NCBI GenBank assembly: GCA_964525815.1
Contig: CAZGJQ010000119.1
Span: 1-5,023 of the forward strand
Reading direction: 5' to 3'
DNA from: UBA1049 sp964525815
GTDB lineage: Bacteria; Bacillota; Clostridia; Oscillospirales; CAG-382
Length of the DNA stretch: 5,023 bases
Below are positions 1 through 5,023 of the stretch, piece after piece. Each line of letters begins with the position of its first letter. Position 1 is the stretch's first letter. The position numbers and the translations under genes were made by a program. The notes beneath the pieces were generated by a model. It did no database searches. It was not told the origin of the DNA and worked only from the letters and a program-made list of their open reading frames with translations.

Positions 1-728
1 AAGGCTTTGTCCAATGTACTCTCTGTTACGATTCTATCCGTTGGTCCGCAATCTAAAACCTCGCCTTGAGTCATCACGATAATTTCATCGCTGTACTCCA
101 GAGCCTGATTTATGTCATGCATAACCATCAAAACCGTAATATGCCTGTCTTTGTTCAAATCCTTAATAACGCTTAACAGCTCAAGCTGATAATGTATATC
201 AAGGTATGTAGTAAACTCATCCAGCAAAAGTATGTCGGTGGATTGAGCAAGCGCCATAGCCAGCCAGACACGCTGCTTTTGTCCTCCGGATAACTGCGAA
301 ATCATTCGGTCGGCATACTTTTCGGTATCGGTCAACGCAAGCGCACGCATGACCGCTTCATTATCCTCGCTGCTATAAGATCGCGAAAAAAGACTTCTGT
401 ATGGTGTTCTCCCCAAAGACACCAGTCTGCGTATCGTAAGATCATCAGGCGCACTATTGTTTTGATGAACAACGGCAACCTGCTTTGCGAAATCTCGCCG
501 CTTTATTTTTTCTATCGGAGTTTCGTCTAGATATACCGTGCCGGAGCAAGGTTTAAGACCACCTGTTAAGAGACCAAAAAGTGTTGATTTGCCGCAGCCG
601 TTCGCGCCAACAAGAGCTGTTATTTTTCCGCCGTACAAATCCAAGCTCACATTGCGTATAGCATCAGCGTCTTTTCCATAGGAAAACGAGAGCTTTTTTG
701 CGGATATTCGTATTCCTTTATCCCCCAT
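1..728 (-). CDS. ABC transporter ATP-binding protein, FecE/FepC type (heme/iron-complex import), C-terminus cut by the window edge
   Basis: This is the cytoplasmic ATPase that would power the permease encoded just upstream. The 242 visible residues run from MGDKGIRISAKKLSFSYG to the left edge; family members are usually about 250-275 residues, so only a short tail is missing. All ATPase motifs are visible: Walker A GANGCGKST (41-49), Q-loop Gln89, signature LSGGQKQR (146-153), Walker B ILLLDE (166-171), D-loop YLD (175-177) and switch His204 in VMHDIN. The segment after Walker B reads DEFTTYLD where the family normally has DEPTTYLD, an unusual Pro-to-Phe change. The ATG at 728 overlaps the end of the permease gene by 11 bases. 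It is preceded by AAAAGGAG, 11 bases upstream, which supports this start. The family (siderophore, heme and cobalamin importers) is certain; heme as substrate is inferred from the neighbours. Confidence 0.95.
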   Translation of the reverse strand, partial: MGDKGIRISAKKLSFSYGKDADAIRNVSLDLYGGKITALVGANGCGKSTLFGLLTGGLKPCSGTVYLDETPIEKIKRRDFAKQVAVVHQNNSAPDDLTIRRLVSLGRTPYRSLFSRSYSSEDNEAVMRALALTDTEKYADRMISQLSGGQKQRVWLAMALAQSTDILLLDEFTTYLDIHYQLELLSVIKDLNKDRHITVLMVMHDINQALEYSDEIIVMTQGEVLDCGPTDRIVTESTLDKA

Positions 729-1734
729 ACAGTCCTCGGCTCCTTTTAAGAAGAATGATAAATATAGGACCGCCGATCACAGACATAATAATAGAAGAGC
801 TTATTTCATATGGGTAAGCAATTGTTCTTCCGACCGTATCGGCAAAAAGGAACACAAACGAGCCGAGCAGGACACTGTAAGGAATAAGTTTTTTATGGTC
901 ACTTCCCACTACAAGACGGGCGATGTGAGGTACAATCAGTCCCAAAAAGCTCACCGAACCTATAACCGACGCAAATATACTTGCCAGCATGACAGAAATA
1001 ACAGAAACAGCTGTCCTTGTTCTTCCAACATTTATACCGAGAGATTGAGCCGTCTGGTCTGAAAGCATAAGATAATTGCATTTTTCAAGGATGAAAAAGC
1101 ACATTATACCGCCTATAAGGGTATAAATACCGAGCAACCTGACATCATCCCATGTTTTAAGCGAGATATTTGCGTTTATAATGCCATATGCTGTATTTGT
1201 GCCACCGCCCATTGCGCCGAAGGCATCATATAGCCCCGTAAAAACCGCATTTACAGCAACACCGACGAGAATAAGTCTTACCGGATTGATTTCGCCGTTA
1301 TATGCCAGTATGTAAACCACCGCAAATGCGATTATACCTCCCAAGAAAGAAAACAACGGAGTAAAAGCAACCAAAGTGGGGGCGAATGAAGGAACGATAA
1401 GTGCTGCGAGAGCAGCCCCTGAGCTGATCCCGATTATTCCAGGATCAGCAAGAGGATTTTTCATTACCGCTTGCATTAGCACACCCGAAACAGACATTAA
1501 GGCGCCGCCCAGCAATGTTACAATAATGCGCGGAAAACGCAGTTCAAGAATGATAGCCACAGTCTGGTCGTATCTGAGGAAAAGCCCTTGAAAAAGCTCA
1601 GGTACCGTAGTTTTTAATCCTCCTGTATTTATAGCAAAGAAAAACAAAATCAAAATAGCGGCTATCGTTACTCCGAAAGAGCAGAATAAATTTAATTTCG
1701 AGTGTGCTCTCACTCCGCTCTTCCTACTCTCCAT
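718..1734 (-). CDS. FecCD-family permease of a heme/iron-complex ABC importer
   Basis: This is the membrane channel subunit, expected to work as a homodimer with the downstream ATPase. With the ATG at 1734 it is 338 residues, typical of the family. It is strongly hydrophobic with about ten predicted helices, the first at about residues 16-36. FecCD hallmarks occur in order: RFPR (66-69), SGVLMQAVMKNPLADPG (83-99), NPVRLILVGVAVN (150-162), the cytoplasmic coupling segment SLGINVGRTR (231-240), VSFLGLIVPHIARLVVG (261-277) and the C-terminal YPYEISSS...IGGPIFIILLKR (307-331). The reading frame extends upstream to a GTG at 1785, but that would overlap the lipoprotein gene by 62 bases, has no ribosome binding site and adds no hydrophobic sequence. 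The ATG at 1734 gives an 11-base overlap with the lipoprotein gene, which suits coupled translation. A GTG at 1716 with AGGAAG upstream is another possible start. The family is certain; the substrate is inferred from the IsdE-like partner. Confidence 0.94.
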   Translation of the reverse strand: MESRKSGVRAHSKLNLFCSFGVTIAAILILFFFAINTGGLKTTVPELFQGLFLRYDQTVAIILELRFPRIIVTLLGGALMSVSGVLMQAVMKNPLADPGIIGISSGAALAALIVPSFAPTLVAFTPLFSFLGGIIAFAVVYILAYNGEINPVRLILVGVAVNAVFTGLYDAFGAMGGGTNTAYGIINANISLKTWDDVRLLGIYTLIGGIMCFFILEKCNYLMLSDQTAQSLGINVGRTRTAVSVISVMLASIFASVIGSVSFLGLIVPHIARLVVGSDHKKLIPYSVLLGSFVFLFADTVGRTIAYPYEISSSIIMSVIGGPIFIILLKRSRGLYGG

Positions 1735-2608
1735 ATAAGATAGGGCTGAGGTAATCAAGTGACCGCGTCCATGATAACGTGGCACTCATACCGAATTTGT
1801 CAGACGGTAGATAATAAACATTCCCTTTTTGGACAGCATCAAAATATTGCCATACCGGATTGGTTTCAAAGTCCTTTCTCATAAAGGCAAACGCGGCTTC
1901 TTCGTTGTAATGGGCATAAATAAGTATTATATCAGGGGGTTTTTGCACAATATCCTCGGGATTTATGCTGGCAAATCCGTTTTCGTCTCCTTTATAATTA
2001 CTGCCATATACATTTTTCCCCCCTGCAAGCTTAATGAGATTACCCACATATGAGTTCTCGGTAGACACCAGGTAAAACCCATCCGGAAATACCATTAATA
2101 AAAGAGTGTCGAGCTGATCGTTAATCTGCGTCTCATAGTTTGCTATGTATTCTTCATATTCACCAATCAGTAGAAGAGCTTCTTCTTCGCAGTCTAATAA
2201 ACCGCCTATCGACTTTATGGCTTTATACATACCCTCGACGCTGCTTAAATCAAGAAAAGCCGAGCTTATACCAGCGGCGGTAAAATCCTTTGAAAGGCTC
2301 TCCTCCAATGTTTTTGGGGACAGAACAAGATCGGGAGAGAGACTTTTGATTTTTTCATAGTCTGGGGTCATGGGTAGCCCGACGGTAGGGAGTTCGGCAT
2401 ACCTTTGCGGTAGAGAGGAAGCGGTGTCGGGAATACCTATCACATGATCGTAACCAAGCCTGTCCAGTATCTGGCATATTGCAACAGAGGTTGCGACGAT
2501 TTTTATGTTTTCCCCTTTATGATCCTCATCTGATTGTGCTTTCATGGAGGCGCAACCACTCATCCACAGTAGAATAATAATCAGTATTAAAGAAGTGATT
2601 TTTCTCAT
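1724..2608 (-). CDS. isdE: Heme-binding lipoprotein of an ABC importer, IsdE/HtsA type
   Basis: This is a 294-residue class III substrate-binding lipoprotein. Residues 1-18 form a lipoprotein signal peptide ending in the lipobox MSGC, with Cys19 as the predicted lipid-modified residue. The N-lobe contains VGLPMTPDYEKIKSLSPDLVLS (77-97, shown here in two parts: VGLPMTPDYE and KIKSLSPDLVLS), which closely resembles the IsdE/HtsA segment carrying the methionine heme ligand, so Met80 is the likely ligand. The C-lobe contains PDIILIYAHYNEEAAF (225-240), followed by an RKDFETNPVWQYFDAVQKGN stretch (244-263) typical of this family. His233 aligns with the known histidine ligand (His229 in S. aureus IsdE and S. 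pyogenes HtsA). The protein should take heme from the surface receptor and deliver it to the permease. The ATG overlaps the upstream stop codon by 4 bases (ATGA), with GGGAG 9 bases upstream. Family assignment by motif is strong; heme binding itself is inferred. Confidence 0.88.
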   Translation of the reverse strand: MRKITSLILIIILLWMSGCASMKAQSDEDHKGENIKIVATSVAICQILDRLGYDHVIGIPDTASSLPQRYAELPTVGLPMTPDYEKIKSLSPDLVLSPKTLEESLSKDFTAAGISSAFLDLSSVEGMYKAIKSIGGLLDCEEEALLLIGEYEEYIANYETQINDQLDTLLLMVFPDGFYLVSTENSYVGNLIKLAGGKNVYGSNYKGDENGFASINPEDIVQKPPDIILIYAHYNEEAAFAFMRKDFETNPVWQYFDAVQKGNVYYLPSDKFGMSATLSWTRSLDYLSPILYGE

Positions 2609-3504
2609 ACGAACTGCTCCCTGTTCTTAGCTTTTTTTGTGCTTATCAGAATAACCGTTCCTATAATGACCAATGTAACGCCAATTGCTCCAACAATAAT
2701 GAGCACTGTACTGTTCGGGTTTTTTGTTTCGGATTTAATTTGCTGCTCTTTCCCGTCATTGAGCGTATTTGCTCCGTCTGCGTAGTGTATATTAAGACCT
2801 TCCTCCTCCATGACGGTAGCGGTATTACTGCTTTCGTCTTCCCCTGCTTCTGACGGTGAAGTATCCTGCCCGTAAAATTTATTCCAGTCTACCTTAAGAA
2901 CAGCCGGATATGTTGCGGCGGTAGCTTTATCATTGCTGTTACAGAACTGTACACCCATAACATTACTGTTTATATAAATGGCGAGGTTGTATGTATCTTC
3001 CACATAGTTAATTGGGAATGTGATAGTTTCTACATAAAAAACATCCTCGCTTGCTGTGTTAAGTGCAGTGTCACTGCTTAAAGTAAATCTCACATCATTT
3101 GTTATAAGCTCTCCATCCTTATCATAATAACCGATTGTACCGTTTTTCACCCCTCTGTCATCCATAGCATTCAATGGCTGTGCATCGATAAAAATATCGC
3201 AGGTTATACCATAAATAGTAATACTGCTCTTTGTAAATGTGAGTGTTATAAAGGTATTTTTAATATGATCAACTGTGATAAAAGCACTCGTGAGCAAGGG
3301 TGCTCCAAACTCAATACCTCCCATGGCATTTACATAACAGCTCAGCGTCGCATCTATGCTATATATACCTTCCTCCATTTCATCAAATTCGGCTACTGAA
3401 GCCGAGGCATTAGCACCGTAAAACGGATAAACGAAAAGCACGCACAATAGAATCATTACGCTTATAATGCTTGCCAGCCTGCTCCTGTTATACTCTCTCT
3501 TCAT
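2605..3504 (-). CDS. Secreted membrane-anchored receptor with a Shp/NEAT-like heme-binding domain
   Basis: This 299-residue surface protein is the first gene of the operon. It has a signal peptide (basic N-terminus, hydrophobic core at about 11-29, cleavage probably near ANASA at 31-35). One beta-rich domain follows at about 45-209, starting GIYSIDATLSCYVNAMGG and ending in the region SNVMGVQF to VDWNKF. A polar, acidic linker (about 210-262), a single transmembrane helix (about 266-288) and a basic tail, KKAKNREQFV, complete it. There is no LPXTG motif, so it is held by the helix and not by a sortase. The domain resembles, by recall, the Shp-type heme-binding fold related to NEAT domains. 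Met61 and Met183 are candidate axial ligands, by analogy with the two methionines that bind heme in streptococcal Shp. Position ahead of an IsdE/HtsA-type importer supports a receptor that captures heme and hands it on. AAGGAG lies 12 bases before the ATG. The topology is clear; the domain identity is moderate and needs a profile search. Confidence 0.78.
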   Translation of the reverse strand: MKREYNRSRLASIISVMILLCVLFVYPFYGANASASVAEFDEMEEGIYSIDATLSCYVNAMGGIEFGAPLLTSAFITVDHIKNTFITLTFTKSSITIYGITCDIFIDAQPLNAMDDRGVKNGTIGYYDKDGELITNDVRFTLSSDTALNTASEDVFYVETITFPINYVEDTYNLAIYINSNVMGVQFCNSNDKATAATYPAVLKVDWNKFYGQDTSPSEAGEDESSNTATVMEEEGLNIHYADGANTLNDGKEQQIKSETKNPNSTVLIIVGAIGVTLVIIGTVILISTKKAKNREQFV

Positions 3505-3522
3505 GTTATAAAATAACTCCTT
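3505..3522 (-). promoter_or_regulatory. Ribosome binding site of the receptor gene with a small hairpin in the spacer
   Basis: In the transcript, AAGGAG (3517-3522) stands 12 bases from the ATG, longer than usual. The spacer together with the last G of the Shine-Dalgarno sequence forms the perfect inverted repeat GTTAT-TTT-ATAAC (3505-3517). Folding would shorten the effective spacing but could also compete with ribosome binding. The repeat is AT-rich and short, so a structural role is only possible. Confidence 0.5.
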
Positions 3523-3547
3523 ACTCTTTGAAAAAATAGCTGATTTA

Positions 3548-3570
3548 TTAGGTTAGCATATGCTAACTTT
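3548..3570. promoter_or_regulatory. Candidate iron-box-like operator: 16-bp perfect palindrome in the operon leader
   Basis: GTTAGCATATGCTAAC (3552-3567) is a perfect 16-bp dyad. With flanks, its left arm reads TTAGGTTAGC, which matches the half-site of the DtxR/IdeR consensus (TTAGGTTAG followed by its complement), although the two arms are spaced further apart here. It lies about 40-55 bases downstream of the predicted transcription start, so a bound repressor would act as a roadblock and not by covering the promoter. The location ahead of a heme-uptake operon makes a metal-responsive or heme-responsive repressor the natural candidate. It could be the regulator encoded upstream or a separate DtxR-type protein. 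Confidence 0.65.
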
Positions 3571-3612
3571 GCTGCAAAAAATAAAATGCCCTTTTTCTAT
3601 TCCTCTATTTAT

Positions 3613-3639
3613 ATTATAGGGTTTGTTTTCTCATGTCAA
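3613..3639 (-). promoter_or_regulatory. Sigma-A promoter of the heme-uptake operon
   Basis: A consensus -35 TTGACA (3634-3639) is followed by TATAAT (3613-3618) at 15 bases, or by the overlapping TAATAT (3611-3616) at the optimal 17 bases. Transcription should start near 3606, giving a leader of about 100 bases before the receptor ATG. A small odd-centred palindrome TCAAC-T-GTTGA (3636-3646) overlaps the -35 box and might be a second operator, but it is short. Confidence 0.75.
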
Positions 3640-3780
3640 CTGTTGATTTTGTTCGCACCCCGCAACATACAATGCTTTTCTTAATTAATTCCTACTCAAA
3701 ATGCTTAAAACAAGCGGTTTTGCATGGACGCAACAGCTAATCGAAAAAACATCGGTATTAACATAATTACTACAGACCAC
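3640..3780. other. Intergenic stretch between regulator stop and operon promoter, no gene seen
   Basis: This AT-rich stretch has no plausible coding frame. It contains two overlapping weak inverted repeats, GCTT-AAAAC-AAGC (3703-3715) and AAAAC-AAGCG-GTTTT (3707-3721). Neither has the GC-rich stem plus U-tract of a confident intrinsic terminator, so readthrough from the regulator gene into the operon is possible. The heptamer CGCAACA occurs twice, at 3661-3667 and 3729-3735. Confidence 0.4.
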
Positions 3781-4614
3781 CTAAAAAAATATAGTAAATA
3801 TTGCTGAACTTTCCGGCATATGCAGCTTTCCTACGCTGCAGGACATTTTCAATTCCACGCAACCTTGGACAACATGCTTTGCGTTGATATTTAAAAAGCT
3901 CAAACTTGAAGCAGGAAGATAAAAAGTATCACCTTCTTTCCCCGCTTCTCTAAAACCGCTGCCCTCTTTGTATTTTAAGGTCTGTAATGTACCCTTGACC
4001 TTAATACCTCCAAGTATGGATGTTTTTTCAATCGCTTTTGCCTTTAAGACAATAAGTCCTTTGCCGTTTTTTACGACCAGCTCTCCGGGATGCTCAAACC
4101 CTTCGTTTGCCATTGAAAGCGAAAGGCATTGCGTTTCGCTGCCGGAAATTTTGTAAAAAATAACCGGAACGGAATAGCTCCCGTCCTTTAATGCCTCGCA
4201 AAATTCCTTTCCGCTCAATATAATCCTGTTGCGGAACCGTTCTCTTAACCGCCGCATCTCCTCAAGCTTAGCAAAGAGCAGCGCTGACTCGGAAGAGCCG
4301 CTCAATGCAAAAAGCATGGCATCATGCTCCGCAGATTTTCCGGAAACACCTTCAGATAAAAGCCAGCTCAAAACAGCCTCTCTCTTTTGTCGGTAGGTCT
4401 CGGCAAGCTGCTTACCGTGAGCAGTCAGAGATAAAGAACGTCCCTCGCCTCGTTTTATCATATTATTTTCTTCGCACCAGTCTGCCGTACGGCTGATTGT
4501 GGATTTAGCTACACAAAAGGTCTCTGCAAGCTGAGTAACCATGCATTGCGGTTCTTCCATTTCCAAAAGTCGTATAAGCATCCGCGCTTTCAACACAGTC
4601 ATTTTTTCCGGCAT
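3781..4614 (-). CDS. Winged-helix transcriptional regulator, DtxR/MntR-like N-terminus with an unrecognised C-terminal domain
   Basis: This is a 277-residue DNA-binding regulator. Residues about 8-70 form a winged helix-turn-helix (MLIRLLEMEE, then VTQLAETFCVAKSTISRTA with the recognition helix at about 36-49, then wing and RSLSLTAHGKQLAE). Residues about 70-128 align by eye with the DtxR helical dimerisation region, including the EHD motif (96-98). Compared with DtxR, Met10 (here Met12) and His98 (here His97) look retained. The positions of His79, Glu83, Cys102, Glu105 and His106 are Arg78, Leu82, Leu101, Leu104 and Ser105, so the canonical metal sites appear lost. Residues about 130-277 form a beta-rich domain I do not recognise; it may sense a different ligand. 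The gene sits upstream of the heme operon on the same strand, so it is the obvious candidate regulator. The ATG at 4614 is preferred over a GTG at 4647 because GAGGGTGAGGG lies just upstream of it. A MarR-like assignment is the alternative. Confidence 0.75.
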   Translation of the reverse strand: MPEKMTVLKARMLIRLLEMEEPQCMVTQLAETFCVAKSTISRTADWCEENNMIKRGEGRSLSLTAHGKQLAETYRQKREAVLSWLLSEGVSGKSAEHDAMLFALSGSSESALLFAKLEEMRRLRERFRNRIILSGKEFCEALKDGSYSVPVIFYKISGSETQCLSLSMANEGFEHPGELVVKNGKGLIVLKAKAIEKTSILGGIKVKGTLQTLKYKEGSGFREAGKEGDTFYLPASSLSFLNINAKHVVQGCVELKMSCSVGKLHMPESSAIFTIFF

Positions 4615-4630
4615 ATTTACCCTCACCCTC
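4615..4630 (-). promoter_or_regulatory. Ribosome binding site that decides the regulator start
   Basis: The transcript reads GAGGGTGAGGGTAAAT immediately before the ATG at 4614, placing GAGG 6 bases from that start. The in-frame GTG at 4647, which would add 11 residues, has no comparable purine-rich sequence. The shorter protein is therefore the better annotation. Confidence 0.65.
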
Positions 4631-4723
4631 TTTCCAAGTGTATTCACATTACTTATTTATACCGATTGAGTATACCCTCTGCTCGTCGCGGAATCTTTGG
4701 GAAAATATCTCCCGTCATTTGTG
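4631..4723. other. Upstream region of the regulator gene with a GGTATA direct repeat
   Basis: Read on the minus strand, GGTATA occurs twice (4671-4676 and 4658-4663), 13 bases apart. Either could supply a -10 element (TATACT or TATAAA), but I see no matching -35. No gene is supported here. A repeat of this kind next to a regulator start could also be an autoregulatory site. Confidence 0.25.
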
Positions 4724-4951
4724 CTATTTTATTCTGTTATCAAACATATCAACACTCATCGTCCTATAATACGACAATATTTTACCGTCAACATAAATGG
4801 TACTATCAGTGGTATAGTTTATGCCGCCAAGAAGATTTAGAATAGTTAACTTACCGGCTCCAAAGAGACCTAAAATGATAACAGCGAGTAATTTCAGGTT
4901 GCCAACTCCATATTCATTAGTTACAGAGTTAAGATCAATAATCGGTTTCAT
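4724..4951 (-). pseudogene. Remnant of a LolD/MacB-type ABC transporter ATPase gene
   Basis: The 75-codon frame starts MKPIIDLNSVTNEYGVGNLK, the usual opening of the ATPase that partners FtsX/MacB-like permeases. It then lacks roughly 15 residues that normally read like ALDNVSLSIEKGEF, and resumes at VIILGLFGAGKLTILNLLGG. The Walker A is damaged: Leu and Phe replace the usual Pro-Ser, and Leu replaces the Ser after the lysine. The family-like sequence continues through STIYVDGKILSYY and then diverges to a stop at residue 76. The signature, Walker B and H-loop, about two thirds of the usual 220-240 residues, are absent. I could not find them in the other frames downstream. The ribosome binding site AAGGAGG (4967-4973) survives, 15 bases from the ATG. 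This is best read as a deletion-damaged 5' gene fragment with no ATPase activity. Confidence 0.8.
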
Positions 4952-4966
4952 ATATAAGCCGTTTTA

Positions 4967-4973
4967 CCTCCTT
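4967..4973 (-). promoter_or_regulatory. Surviving Shine-Dalgarno sequence of the ABC ATPase remnant
   Basis: AAGGAGG is a near-perfect Shine-Dalgarno sequence. It lies 15 bases from the ATG at 4951, longer than usual. The remaining bases to the right edge (4974-5023) are AT-rich, and I see no clear promoter or gene there. Confidence 0.5.
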
Positions 4974-5023
4974 ACAATACCTACTTTTTGTCTTATTTGC
5001 ATTTGTTTATGTAAAATATTGCA

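Noticed and set aside
899..1081. Short minus-strand open frame within the permease gene
   Set aside because: It is an out-of-frame shadow of the clearly conserved permease sequence.
1376..1591. Plus-strand open frame inside the permease gene
   Set aside because: It is antisense to a conserved FecCD region, and its sequence resembles no protein I know. The plus-strand frames at 1829-2053, 2145-2360, 3968-4156 and 4305-4496 are rejected for the same reason.
1735..1785. Upstream extension of the permease to a GTG start
   Set aside because: It would overlap the lipoprotein gene by 62 bases, has no ribosome binding site, and adds a polar stretch not typical of FecCD N-termini.
3505..3612. Riboswitch in the roughly 100-base operon leader
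   Set aside because: The leader is AT-rich, and apart from the operator-like palindrome and a tiny hairpin I see no conserved riboswitch core.
3703..3721. Possible intrinsic terminator after the regulator gene
   Set aside because: The stems are only 4-5 bp and mostly A-T, and no clean U-tract follows, so it is not annotated as a terminator.
4615..4647. Upstream GTG start for the regulator
   Set aside because: No Shine-Dalgarno sequence precedes it, while the ATG at 4614 has a good one.
4655..4720. Minus-strand 21-codon frame beginning MTGDIFPKIP between the remnant and the regulator
   Set aside because: It is too short and does not resemble the missing ATPase sequence. It probably arises by chance.
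4546..4845. Plus-strand open frame of 99 codons spanning the regulator 5' end and the ATPase remnant
   Set aside because: It runs antisense to the regulator and the remnant, is rich in Tyr, His and Ser with no recognisable domain, and lacks a convincing ribosome binding site.
1..5023. CRISPR array, tRNA or rRNA, insertion sequence or phage attachment site
   Set aside because: No regularly spaced repeats, tRNA-like cloverleaf, rRNA-like sequence or transposase was seen on either strand.

Overview
This window reads as a heme (or other iron-complex) uptake locus from a low-to-moderate-GC Firmicute. It is most likely an anaerobic clostridial or Ruminococcus-type gut lineage. That placement rests on the Gram-positive layout (a lipoprotein binding protein and a membrane-anchored surface receptor), AAGGAG-type ribosome binding sites, a DtxR-like regulator and an AT-rich sigma-A promoter. 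It is an inference from gene style; no rRNA or other marker gene is present.

Everything convincing is on the minus strand, so transcription runs from high to low coordinates. At the right edge (about 4724-4951) is the decayed 5' end of an unrelated LolD/MacB-type ABC ATPase gene, with an intact Shine-Dalgarno sequence but a deleted core and a broken Walker A. Next (3781-4614) is a transcriptional regulator. Its N-terminal half looks like the DtxR/MntR winged helix plus dimerisation region, but most of the expected metal ligands are missing, and it carries an unrecognised beta-rich C-terminal domain of about 145 residues. A 276-base intergenic region follows. It holds a good sigma-A promoter (3613-3639) and, downstream of it in the leader, a perfect 16-bp palindrome (3552-3567) that resembles half-sites of DtxR/IdeR iron boxes.

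This promoter should drive a tight four-gene operon. The first gene encodes a secreted, membrane-anchored receptor with a Shp/NEAT-like heme-binding domain (2605-3504). The second encodes an IsdE/HtsA-type heme-binding lipoprotein (1724-2608). The third encodes a FecCD-family permease (718-1734). The fourth encodes a FecE/FepC-type ATPase (728 to the left edge, last few residues missing). Consecutive genes overlap by 4, 11 and 11 bases, which suggests translational coupling and coordinated amounts of the products.

The layout parallels the shp-htsABC (siaABC) heme locus of Streptococcus pyogenes, where Shp passes heme to the lipoprotein HtsA and a DtxR-family protein (MtsR) represses the operon. 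Here the receptor would capture heme at the membrane face, the lipoprotein would receive it using Met80 and His233, and the permease-ATPase pair would import it. The most original elements are the regulator, which looks like a DtxR protein that has lost its metal site and gained a new sensor-like domain, and the receptor, which is anchored by a C-terminal membrane helix and lacks a sortase motif.
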